A DNA stretch of 64,000 nucleotides from Yamagishiella unicocca (Eukaryota; Chlorophyta; Chlorophyceae; Chlamydomonadales; Volvocaceae): contig BDSL01000034.1 of NCBI GenBank assembly GCA_003116995.1, positions 62,001 through 126,000 on the forward strand, in the 5' to 3' direction. A program made the translations under genes and the position numbers. Under the pieces are notes generated by a model. It was not told the origin of the DNA, did no database searches, and was given only the letters and a program-made list of their open reading frames with translations. Of this stretch, positions 54,296 through 64,000 are shown piece after piece (position 1 is the first letter of the stretch; each line of letters begins with the position of its first letter).

Positions 54296-55231
54296 TCAGT
54301 ACTGCGTCTGCATCGCCGTACGCGCCAGCCGCCGCGCATTCTGCTGCTCCAGCTGCGCCGCAAACGTGTCCACCGTCCACTGCCCCTGTATGCTGGGAGT
54401 GCGCGTCAAGTGCCGGCTGCGAACCACGTGATACTCCATGCCGCGCCCGTGGGAGTTGCGCAGCCACATGAGCTGCTCCATGATGTCCTTTGGCGCCTGG
54501 TTCTTCACGCATACCGGCTTGGAGCGACCATTGCCTGGGCAGTGGGCACGCCATGCATGCACGGGAGCCAGCTGGGGTTTACAGAGAGGGGAGCCGGGGC
54601 AGCATGCGCCTTGGGGCAGTTTTTCAGGATGTCCCAGTAAGGCTTTTCACTTGGATGACCACAGAACACCCATACGACCACACATAACGGTCTAGGGAGG
54701 GCCTCCCATCTGGGTCGGAACCAGTGCGGGTTGACTGGGTGCACTCGTGCAAGTAGGACCCATCTCACGGCAGGGCTGTAGACAGTGGTTTCGTCGACCA
54801 GTTTCAGGTAAACATAAACATACCACATTCCCACGTCCCCAGCCACGTCAGTTTGCTTATCCAACCAACCGCATAAGCGTGAAGAGGGAGGGGAAGCACC
54901 GCATGAAGTACGTGGGAACGGTAACAGGAATGGGTAGAAGTCGTGTCAACCTAACCCCTCACCCGCACTCACGGTAAAGGGCCACAAGCATGGGGTGGCG
55001 ATACCGCCGAACCACCTCTTCCACTGCTAACTGAGGGTTCTGTCCTTGAAATGCTGGCAGCGCTTCATTGAGGAACAGCCTACGCACGGCCAATGTTGCT
55101 GGAATCACAATCTGCACGGGGGCCTTGCCGATAAAACAGCGGACGACCTACCGCATACCCCTTGAGCTTCCGCCCATGTCACAGTATTTAATGACCAGCT
55201 TTTCTAGCATCCAGACTCCATACTTGGACAT
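54296..55231 (-). CDS. MRPL43: Mitochondrial large ribosomal subunit protein mL43
   Basis: Model: complement(join(54296..54534,54973..55098,55159..55231)), 145 aa, all phases agree. mL43 is a small thioredoxin-fold (L51/S25/CI-B8) protein of the mitochondrial 54S/39S subunit. Exon 1 encodes MSKYGVWMLEKLVIKYCDMG followed by GSSR, matching the family start (xLxxxLxYCDxGGSSRG). Exon 2 encodes LFLNEALPAFQGQNPQLAVE then RRYRHPMLVALYR. Exon 3 has NGRSKPVCVKNQAPKDIMEQ, LRNSHGRG, and SIQGQWTVDTF, the conserved SVQGxW end. The last 20 residues are a Gln/Arg tail. The protein has no obvious presequence, which is common for this family. Intron 2 (54535-54972) reads open on the minus strand in part but does not fit the family. 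Confidence 0.92.
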
Positions 55232-55629
55232 TGCTCGTGGAGCAGGCGCAACTAAATACCTGGTAAGTGGAAACACTAAGGTGAAGTTATAAATGTCCTA
55301 CAGCTAAAGATCAAATGGTACCGTAAATGGTCTTGAACGCCGGCTGGAAATTGTGCTAAATACTTTGAACTGGCCTCACACGAGACTAGAAAAAGCTAAT
55401 TGCGTTTCTTTCTATTACTCAAAAGTATCATGCAAGCCAACTAGTCCTGTATCGGTTGGCACACATACTATGACGATGCCGTACCACCCGCGGAAGGCTC
55501 TTAGCCTATCCGCCCTACGGCTATACACGATATCCATTTGACGCTACGATGATGGCGAAGCTGCTTGCACACGCTCCCTTCCATTGTGCTCCCTAGTGGA
55601 ATAAGTGCGCGAAACAACTTTTGTCCACC
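55232..55629. promoter_or_regulatory. Divergent promoter region, mL43 / PWWP gene
   Basis: 398 bp between the two start codons, AT-rich (about 55270-55600). No motif assigned. Confidence 0.45.
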
Positions 55630-58600
55630 ATGGAAGCGTCATATCCGACGCAATTGGTAGGCTGGGTGGTTTGGGGCAAGGTCAAGTCGCTACCATGGTG
55701 GCCGGGGCAGGTCATGCACCCCAGCAAGGGGCCCCCGGAGGTCCGCAAAATGGCCGCGATGAAGTCCAACGCCGGCAAGCTACTCGTAATGTTTCTAGGT
55801 GAGTTATTGTCTAAATAATGTGTATAGCCCCGCAAGTGAGACCTGGCGCGAATGCCCAATACCTTTGTGGGTGCGACCGGCACTTTGCTTACCCCGCCTG
55901 CATCCGCTTCTCACTGCAGGAGATAACAAGTATGGATTTTTAACTAGGGAGAGTGTGGTGGATTTCTCTGAGCACAAGGAACGGCATTCAAGTACCAACT
56001 ACGCAAGCAAGGTATATTACTTCCGCAATCTGGCATGGTCAGCAGCTACCCAGATTCTGTTACTGATCAGCAGAGAACTGCGTTGTGTGGCTGTGTCTGG
56101 TTAAAGTGTGGCCATAGCGGCAAGCTCTCCGTGAGGGCCACATCTTAAGTTCCACCTTCTTTTTCAATTCCAATGTAGTACTGGAAGCTAGGCCTAGAGG
56201 AAGCTGAAGAGCTACTTGCTCGGCGAGCAGGTTTGCAGCCGGACACCGACCACGAACCAGTCGACTTCGCGACCAAGAAGACTAACTTCGGCAACCTTGC
56301 CAGGGCGTGGGCTGGTGGCTCATCAGCAACCGCCAAGCAACAGAGCAGCTCAGGTGCGAACATAGATTCGAAGGCTTGTGAAAATTGCTCGTCAATAACT
56401 TCTGGTATCGTACGGAAACGCTCGCGCAGGAGCGGTGCGAGCGTCCGATCGCAGCAAGGCGAATCCGCCGCAGCCAGAGCCATCAAAGGCGACAGTCACA
56501 AGTGCCTCCGCAAAGGACGCCAAGTCGCTATCACCATCGGCAGCCGTATCGCCGCGAGAACCGGCCAAGTCGCATCGGGCGAGCGGCACAGCGGCGGGTG
56601 AGCTCAAAGCTACGCTGTCAAATTATTTAACTGTTTGTGCTTATGGCAACAATCATGTTTGCTAGCGATACCTAGTTTTCTCGATCTATCTGTTCGCAGA
56701 TGATGGACGACCGAAATCAATTGGAGGCGTCATGCTCGAATGGGCTCGCTACATGCCTTTAGTCAATGCTACTCGCAAAGGTGCTGAAATGTCGCCGGCA
56801 GACGCTACGCTGCGCGTCGCCAAGCAGCTGGCTCGTGGCGAGGAGGTAGGTCGCCAGGATCATCGCCATCAATCCGCTAGCACCAATTGGGACGCATTTT
56901 ATCACATCATCTCCTCATGCGCACAGTGGACGTCCAACGCGCGTCACAAAGTCGCAACGCCGACGCAGCAATTGTGCGTGCTGCGTTGGTCGTTCCACGC
57001 CCTGAACTGACGGTCCAACTCGCCTCCACCCCCACCCAACCCCACGCACACATACACGGCCCCCGCGGAAGCAGATGGAAGACGGTGCAATGGACGACAA
57101 CGCACTGCAGCTGCTCCACTCGCTAGCGCTGCAGCGGCGCTTACGCGGCGTGGACAACGTGTTGCGGCCGGCGGTGCCTGCGAGGCCTGCTGTGGGCCCT
57201 GCCGTCGCCCCTGCCGTCGGCCCGGACGCCGGCGACAAGCCAGTCAGCGTCCGGCTGACGCGCAGCAGCAGCGCCGCAGGCAGCGGCGGTGGCAGCAACA
57301 CCACCAGGGCCAAGGATGCGGCCACGCGTGGAGCAGCGCCCGCTGGAGGGCTCGGCAGCAGCCAGCTGGTGGTGCAGGAGGTAAGCGAAGCCGTCCCGTA
57401 AGCGAAGCACGGATTTGAACACAGGACGTGTATCTACGGGTGGGTGTTACCTGGGCAGGGCAGGCCGCAGTCGCTATGCAACTACCGCCGTAGAAATGGC
57501 GGGCGCCACGTCTTCCTCGCCCGCTTCTGACTTGTCCAACCCACGTGCTCGCCACTGCGCGGTTGCTGTGCCTGTATTGTCGTGCGTCAGATATTCACCA
57601 TCAGCAACGCGGCGACGGTGCCGGTGCCCGCGCTGGTGGTAGAGGCGCTGCGGAGGCCCCTCGCGGCGGCGGCGGCAGCGATAGCTGGCGGAGGCCGGGA
57701 GCCGCCGCCGCAGCAACCAATCAGCTCCGGCGGTCAGACCCGGGATACGGATGGGGCGGTGGAGCTGGACGTGATACTGAAGGTCAACGGCAAGGTGAGG
57801 GGCAGGCAGGAGTACAGCGCGGCGCTCGAGGGCGGGATAGGCGGGGGAAGAGTGCAGCAGTTGTGGTTCCTTGGCGGCGTACTGAGTTGGCAGCAGTGGC
57901 TGCCCGACAATCCCTCGCCGCCGAAAAAAGCAGCGCTGGCCTACGACAAGATTATGTACATACAGCGGCGGGTGTCGCTTCTGGTTTCAACGTAACCATT
58001 TAGTGTAGCGACGGGTGCTTTACTTCGTACACTGATGTTCCGGGAACAGGGTTGGGCTTGGTGCCGCGTTGCCCGCCCGCCCCCTAGGCTAGAGAGCCCC
58101 GATCCGGGAACAGGGTTGGGCTTGGTGCCGCGTTGCCCGCCCGCCCCCTAGGCTAGAGAGCCCCGATCCCGGATCCCCGTGCCCCTATCCGCAGCTCCTG
58201 CCGCACCTGTCGCCCGGCCTGCTGTTGTGGAGCTCTAGCCGCAAGGACGGCGGCGGCGAAGGCCCGGCGCAGCAGCATGAGGTACGGCAGCAGGACGACG
58301 ATGAGCAGCTGGTGGCCACAGCGACTCCGGGGCCCTGCGGCGAGGCCGCGGTGGAGCCCGCAACGGGCACTGAGGCCACACTCGCGTCAGGCACTGCGCC
58401 GGAGGGCTCGGGGGCGAAGGCGGCTGCGGCGGGCGAGGACCAGCCACCACCTGCTGCGCCGTCCCCGGCCCAGCCCAGGCAGGAGGCCCCGGCTGCTGCT
58501 GCAAGTGATGCCGCGGGGGCCAAGCCAGATGCCGCAGCCGGCGGCTCGGCGCCAGGCGCGGCGGCGTCGGAGCCGGCGCCAGTGCCGACGCCCGGCGGTG

Positions 58601-61600
58601 AGGTCCTCCCCGCGGCAGCAGAGGCAACAGCGGCACCACAGCAGCCGCAACCGGCTGCGGAGGGCCAGGTGGCGTCGGAGCAGCCCCCGCCGCAGCCCAC
58701 CAGCGTTCCCTCCACAACCTCAGGCCTGGCCTCCCCCCCCGCGGCAACACCAGCTCCCGCGGCGGAGGGGACCACCATGACCGCGGCGTCGCTGCCGACC
58801 TCGGCGCCCGCGCCCGCCACCCCGCTTACTGCCGCCCCCGCGCCCGCCGCGGGCGGCGCCGCGGCGCCGCCGGCCGCCCCCCCGGCTACCGCCAGCGTCG
58901 ACCTGTCCCTGGGCCTTGCGCCCTGGTCTCGAGGCGAGGTGCGCATCACCTCATGGACGGTCTGCGGCCCGCGGCTGCTGCTGCTGACCGTGTCCGCAGA
59001 CCGCAAGCGCGACGGCGGGCTGGGCGGCATCAAACGCGAGGCGCGGCTGCTGCTGGCGGAGGCCAAGGAGCGCCGCGACACCAGCCCGGCTGCGGGCGAG
59101 GAGGCGGGCGAGGCGGCCGGAGGCGAGCCCAAGCTCAAGCGGCGGCTGCGCTCCGCCGTCTCGCCACCGGGGCCTGGGGTGCACGGGCAGCAGCAGCATG
59201 GCCCGGCGGGGGCCGCCCAGACGCAGGCCTCCGGGAAAAGCTCCTCGCCGCCGCCGCCGTCGCAGTCACAGCAACCGCAGCAGCAGTTGGCGCCGGAGGC
59301 GTGCAGCGAGCTAGAAGGGCTGCCGCCGATCCCCACCTCGGGCCCGGCGGCCGCGGCCCTGATGCGGTCGCGGCTGCTGCAGCAGAAGCGCCTGGCGAGC
59401 GCCGCAGAGGCGGCGGCCGGCAGCGGTGGAGGCGGTGGCGCCCGAGCGGCAGCGGCGGAGGGCGCCGCGGCGGCTGGGGGCCAGCAGCCGGGCAGTGACG
59501 CGTCCAGAGCGCCGTCCAACGCCGGTACGGCAGTGGACCCGCGCGCAGCGAAGAAGATCAAGTTAGTGCGCTTTCCGCCGGGCCCGGCGGCGGGTGGTGC
59601 TGCCAACGCCGGCGCGGCGGCTTGCACGGCGTCGCGGACCAGCAGCGGCGGCGGCGCGGCGGCGGTGGCGGCGGCGGCGGCTTGCGCGCCGCCGGCCAGC
59701 GCCGCCGTGGCGGCGGGGGCGGGCGAGGCCGCCGCCGCAGCCGCCAGCGCGCGGCGGCGCGTGTCGTACAGCCAGCAGCTGCCCAACGGCGTCGACGAGG
59801 GCGCTGACGACGGACAGCGCGGCGGCGGCCGCGGCGCGTACGGCGCGGGCAACGCGGTGGGCTACAGCAGCGGCTACGAGGCGGAGTGGGAGATGTCGTA
59901 CCCGCCGTGGCTGCCGCAGCCGGCCCAGAAGGGCGCCTTCATCACCGTGTCGCATCTGACCCAGAGCACCCAGAACCACCACCACCACCACCGCTCCAAA
60001 GCCGAGGCCGCGGTCCAGGGTCGTGACCACCACCACCACCACCACCAGGGCCAGGCCCACGGGCAGTACCACGGCGCGGCCCATCACACCCCGGCGGCGC
60101 GCAGTAGCGGCGCGGGCACTGCGCCCCACGTAACGCAGCAGAGCTTCCGCCAGCCCAGCTACAACCACAGCTACAACCAGCACGGCGGCCATCACCACCA
60201 CCACCACCACAATCACCACCTCTCCCACCCCAACGGCCAGCACACCAACTCCCAGCACGCCGCGGCGCACGCCCACCCGTACCAGCACGCCGGCCCCCTC
60301 GCCAGCCCGCGATACGGCGGCAGCGCGCGCGCCATCCCCCGCCGCTCGTCCGGGTACGACAGCTGGCATCAGGAGGACGAGCAGCTGTACTCGGAGCGGC
60401 GCATGGACTGGTCGTCTGACGCCGGCGCCGCCGCCGCCGAGTACGACTTCCACCACCTGCCGCTGGGGCCCGCGGCGGCGGCGGGAGCGGGCTGGCTGGC
60501 GCCAGCGACGGCCCCCCCTGTGTACGGCGTCATCCCGGGCCCCGCGCCGCCGCTGGCGGCGACCTGCTCCGCTGCTGGCGCCGCGTCCGAGGCTGCGTTG
60601 GGTGGCGGCGGCTTCGGTGGCGGCGGCACCTCCGCCGCCTCCGCCGCTGCCTGTGAGCAAATCCTGCTGGACATTCGCGTTGGGGATGAGGGTGAGCTGG
60701 ACGGACCCACCGACCCACGGCTCAGCGGCGGTGGCGCGGGTGACGCTGCCATCGCTGTCACCGTGCACCTGCCGCCGCAGGAGGCGCCCGTCGCCAGGGC
60801 CGCCCCGGGCGCGGCCGCGGCGGCGACAGTTCCGCCGCCAGCAGCCGCCGCTGGTGCCGCCCCTGCCTTCATGACGCCGGCGCAGTCCTACCACCACCAA
60901 CACCACCAACACCTCCTCAGCACCACCAACAACCACAACACCAACACCACCACCAACAACATCCTGCACCCCAACTCGCCGTTTGCGGAGCAGCAGCCCC
61001 CCACGCCCTTCAGCCCCGCAGCGGCGGCGTCCGCGTCCGCGGCGCCTTTCAGCGCCGCAGCGGCGACCGCCCCAACGCCCTTCAACCCCGCCGCAGCGGC
61101 CGCCGCCGCCGCCGCGGCAGCCGTCAGCCCTTTCGGTGGCATGCCGCCTGCTGACGTGGACCTGGCAGTAACTGCTGCCATCCTGGCCGACCGCCACATG
61201 GTCGTCTGTGAGTCCGTCGCGATCAACGACCCCGGCACTGCGGCGGTGGGGGCCGCAGCGCCGGCGGCGGCTTCGCCGCCGCCGCAGGCCGACACGGATG
61301 GGGGGGCGCTTACGGCCGCGGAGGGCGGCACGGCGGCAGCGGCGCTGGTCGCCGACGGCAGCGCCGGCGCGGCCAATGCGGCCTTGTACGAGAGCGAGGT
61401 GGCTCGGCTGCGATGGGACTGTGAGAGCCTGAGGGAGCAGGTCAAGCTCAGGTGCGTGGGGCGGGGGAGGGGTGAGGAAAGCCCGTAGACTAGGAAGCCG
61501 AGGGGGCCGGGCAGGCAGCACGGCGGGGGGCCAGAGAGGGAGGGAGCGGTGGTTGGCGGCGCGGGGAGGAAGCATCGACGGCGCCGGCGACGTGGCGGGG

Positions 61601-62173
61601 AGGGCATCACGCGTTCACGCCACCTCACACCGCCGCCCCTGGAGCACTTCTGGTCGCAGCCTGGGCTGTTCGTGACCTTTGACCGCTGCCTTAGATCCTC
61701 CTCACCCCCGCTTGCCCCCATGCAAACCCCTCCGACCCCGGCCAATCAGGCTGGCGCCCGGCTCGCTGGACCCGCTTCCGCAGCAGCAGCTGCCGTACGC
61801 GGAGCTCGTTGCGCAGGTTTCGGAGCGCATCCTCGCGCTGGCGCTGCAGCTGCCGTCGCTGTCCGGTCCCACCAAGCAGGCCTTCATCCAGTACAGCCGC
61901 ACCCTCATGCAGGAGGCCGCGGCGTGCGGCCAGGCGCAGGCGCAAGCGCACGCGCAGCAGGTGGCGGCGGAGCCGCCACAGGCGCAACCGCAGCAGGCGG
62001 CGGCGGCGGCCGGAGGCCGCGGCGCCGCCGGCGCTGCGGCCTCCGGCCGCAGCCTCGCGGTAGCTCGTGTGGCCGCTGACCTGGTCCGCAGCGCTGCTGC
62101 TCCCGGGCTGCCGCTGCACCCGGAAGACCGGTGGGCCTTCATCAATCTGGCGGCGGAGCTGCTGAGGCCGTGA
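55630..62173 (+). CDS. Large PWWP-domain protein with Ala/Pro/His low-complexity regions
   Basis: Model: join(55630..55798,55920..56011,56179..56353,56430..56597,56700..56845,57075..57380,57591..57794,58195..61451,61750..62173), about 1646 aa, nine exons, all in phase. The ATG sits in ACCATGG. Residues 9-100 form a PWWP domain (GWVVWGKVKSLPWWPGQV, with PWWP at 22-25; VMFLGDNKYGFL), a reader of methylated histone tails and DNA. Residues 60-350 are moderately ordered, with GGVMLEWARYMPLVNATRKG then ADATLRVAKQLARG. The 3.26-kb exon 8 is mostly Ala/Pro/Gln, with one ordered block (LGLAPWSRGEVRITSWTVCG, LLLLTVSADRKRDGG) and His runs at genomic 59970-60220. A coiled helix (SEVARLRWDCESLREQVKL) and a Gln/Ala-rich C-terminal helical region (LVAQVSERILALALQLPSLS) close the protein. 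Function: probable chromatin protein; no catalytic domain found. Confidence 0.85.
58041..58168. repeat. 64-bp perfect tandem duplication in a PWWP-gene intron
   Basis: Two copies (58041-58104, 58105-58168) of a unit starting CGGGAACAGGGTTGGGCTTG and ending GAGAGCCCCGATC. The second copy ends 26 bp before the acceptor used by exon 58195. Confidence 0.9.
61471..61495 (-). repeat. F2-like fragment in the last PWWP-gene intron
   Basis: GTGAGGAAAGCCCGTAGACT resembles the inverted F2 half-copies at 15971-16040 (GAGGAAAGCCGTAGGTCGG). It lies in the intron 61452-61749. Short, so uncertain. Confidence 0.35.
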
Positions 62174-64000
62174 GCTGGCGGGTGGGGCCATGAGCTGAGG
62201 GGCCGTGGGGTACATGGCCTTCAGGACGAGGCCGCCCGGATGCGCCGCCTGCGGCCGCCCGGATGCGCCGCCTGCGGCCGCAGCTCTCTTGGGAGGGCTG
62301 TGTGGCGTTGCTGTGCGGTGTATGCGGGGTAGGGTGAAGAAGGCTGTGGTGAAGATTGGGTAGTATGTGTCCAGTCTTCTGTACAACCCCTTCCCCCGCA
62401 TATGTGGAATGGGGGCTGGGGGTGGGCGGAGCGCGAGCCGGCGGCCGCAGGGGCGGGCCAACGGCGGTTTCGGAGCGGATGCTGGTGCGGCAGGTGTGTG
62501 GTTGCGCGCACGAGGAGCGGGTTGCGGGGCGGCGGCGGCAATGATGCAGCTGTTCGCTGTAGCTCCCGCTTCGGCACCGCCGGCGGGGATGCGTGTCGGG
62601 GGTGTGCGCGTGTGTTCGGGTTGCGGCTGCTGCGGTGCGCATGGCTGGCAGCGTGATGCGGTCGCCGGGGTGGGCAGCGGAGCGCATGGCGGCGCAGAGG
62701 AGCGCATTGCGGGCGCAGCGGCGGCCGTTTTGCGAAGTGTGGGATGATTGCACTGTGGAAGCGCTGGCACGGAATCTGCTTTCCGGACGCCCGCGCGTTT
62801 CCTTTCCGCGAAGAAGTGGAACTCGCGCTTGCAGCGCCGGCGCCACGCATGCGCGCTGCTCGCCAGGATGGACGACGACGCCCTCGACTGGCCGCGCTGT
62901 GCTGTTGCGCAGTGCGGGGCAGGCCACCCCCGTCAGGCCACCCCCGTCAGCCGCCCCCTTCATGTACCATAGATCAACAACAACAACAACACGGCCCACA
63001 GCGAGGCGACCGCAAGCGTCGCGCTTGCTTGATGCGACGCGCGCAGAACACAGCACCGTGTGACTGACGCGTGTGCGACTCCAGCCGGCCCGAGCCGGCG
63101 GGAAGCCGGCTCCAGGACGATCCTGTCCTACCGAACATGTGGGCCGTGTCGGAAGGGGCTGGCGGTGCGAGCCGGGGTGACAGCGCGGGGATCATGCGCC
63201 GCGGCAGCAGCGGCGCCAGCAGCGGCCCCGCTGGTTGCGAGTTTGCTGGTACCGCGTCCATCGATGCATCGCCTGGAAGTTGATGCTCGAATGAACGGCA
63301 GCCGGGCTCGGATGGCGCGTCGACGATGACGTTGGGGCAGGGGGGGACAAGTGTTTTACGCGGCAGGGTTGGTGGCGGCTTGGTGCCCGTGCGGGATAAG
63401 TGGAATCTGATGTCCCGGGGTTGGGGGCGTCGTGGCTGGATGGGCCCTTACGTGTGCAAGAGAGGCGCGCTGGCCAGAATGTGCAGGACAGGCGCTGGAA
63501 CTGCATGGGCATTTGAGTTCACGCTGCACGGGGGTATGAGCTGGGCGGGCGACGTGGAATGATGATGACGTCATCGGGCCCGATGCGTCAGCGGCTTATC
63601 GGGGTTTATGTGTGTTGACGTCTTTACCTAATACTCGAGGTCCTACGGCCGTCTACTTACGCCCAGAACATGTGTGTTTGTGGCACTTACGGTTTTTTCG
63701 TGCACTCGAGGACTGCTGTCATGGTGCTGATGTTGCCGGCCGCTCCCCTGCATGGGGCGTGCGTTCTGGTGGGGCTGCACCGCGCAGCCCCTTGCACTCC
63801 CGCACTGCGTTGCTTCATTTGGGACGGCCGCGACGTGAGGTGCTGCGCCGAAGAAGGGCGCATGTTGCCTGCCCGGCCGGCCAGCAGCACAACGACGAGG
63901 GGCGCTGGCGAGGGGGCCCGGGGTGCAGTTTGGGGTCGGGTTGGGACACGCCCGCTTGCGGTGGGCGCAGCAGACGAGTAGGCGTGTGGTGGTGTATCGC
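62174..64000. other. Right-end region, no gene seen
   Basis: 1.8 kb beyond the PWWP stop. A 23-bp tandem duplication (GCCGCCCGGATGCGCCGCCT then GCG) is at 62231-62276, and CAACAACAACAA at 62974-62988. ORFs on both strands up to 300 codons exist but look like GC-driven shadows, without splice-linked partners or family similarity. It probably contains the 3' UTR; no TGTAA was found. Confidence 0.45.

Noticed and set aside
54505..54864. 119-codon minus-strand ORF between mL43 exons 2 and 3
   Set aside because: The mL43 family reads straight from LYR to NGRSKP across this interval, so it is intron.
58185..61575. Minus-strand ORFs of 555 and 670 codons opposite PWWP exon 8
   Set aside because: Both are antisense shadows of a GC-rich exon whose plus-strand frame is fixed by in-phase splice sites on both sides.
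62200..64000. Possible next gene at the right edge
   Set aside because: Several overlapping ORFs on both strands but none with recognisable sequence or convincing exon boundaries.

Overview
This is a nuclear genome segment from a green alga, most likely a volvocine or Chlamydomonas-type chlorophyte. It has very high GC, GC-rich third codon positions, many short GT-AG introns, long Ala/Gln/Pro/His/Gly tracts inside otherwise conserved proteins, and a mix of flagellar (BBS5), plastid (lycopene epsilon-cyclase, a starch-binding protein) and ordinary eukaryotic genes. There is no operon structure and no CRISPR array. I found no rRNA, tRNA or transposase gene.

Layout from left to right. 1-3040 (+): 3' part of an unidentified low-complexity gene. 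5082-8039 (-): Ser/Thr protein kinase. 8040-11652: repeat-rich, no gene seen. 11653-17356 (-): lycopene epsilon-cyclase, nine exons. 18049-20690 (+): BBSome subunit BBS5, seven exons, head-to-head with the cyclase. 21017-22879 (+): plastid-type protein joining a CBM20 starch-binding domain to a SAP motif. 23556-24636 (-): COQ9. 25261-35570 (-): an 18-exon WAC/HARE-HTH/DDT/WHIM chromatin protein, the largest gene by span. 36718-39404 (-): eIF3 subunit g. About 39788-41750 (-): unresolved probable gene. 42183-44699 (-): NMD factor UPF3. 44700-47104: no gene seen, with tandem duplications. 47105-49795 (-): unidentified multi-pass membrane protein. 50124-53549 (+): RGG/RS-rich protein with two UAP56-binding-like motifs. 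54296-55231 (-): mitochondrial ribosomal protein mL43. 55630-62173 (+): giant PWWP-domain protein, head-to-head with mL43. 62174-64000: no gene seen.

Exon models were built by hand: GT-AG junctions were chosen so that the reading phase is kept and the conserved family sequence is continuous. For most genes every junction closes in phase, so those models are strong. N-termini of the kinase and the membrane protein, and the whole 39.8-41.75 kb locus, are weaker.

Functionally the genes are unrelated housekeeping and lineage genes, but four touch mRNA or chromatin (eIF3g, UPF3, the UAP56-motif protein, the WAC/DDT protein), plus the PWWP protein. The most striking non-genic signal is a pair of short, related sequence families (called F1 and F2 here). 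They recur in both orientations, mostly inside introns of the GC-rich genes, and look like introner-like or MITE-like elements.
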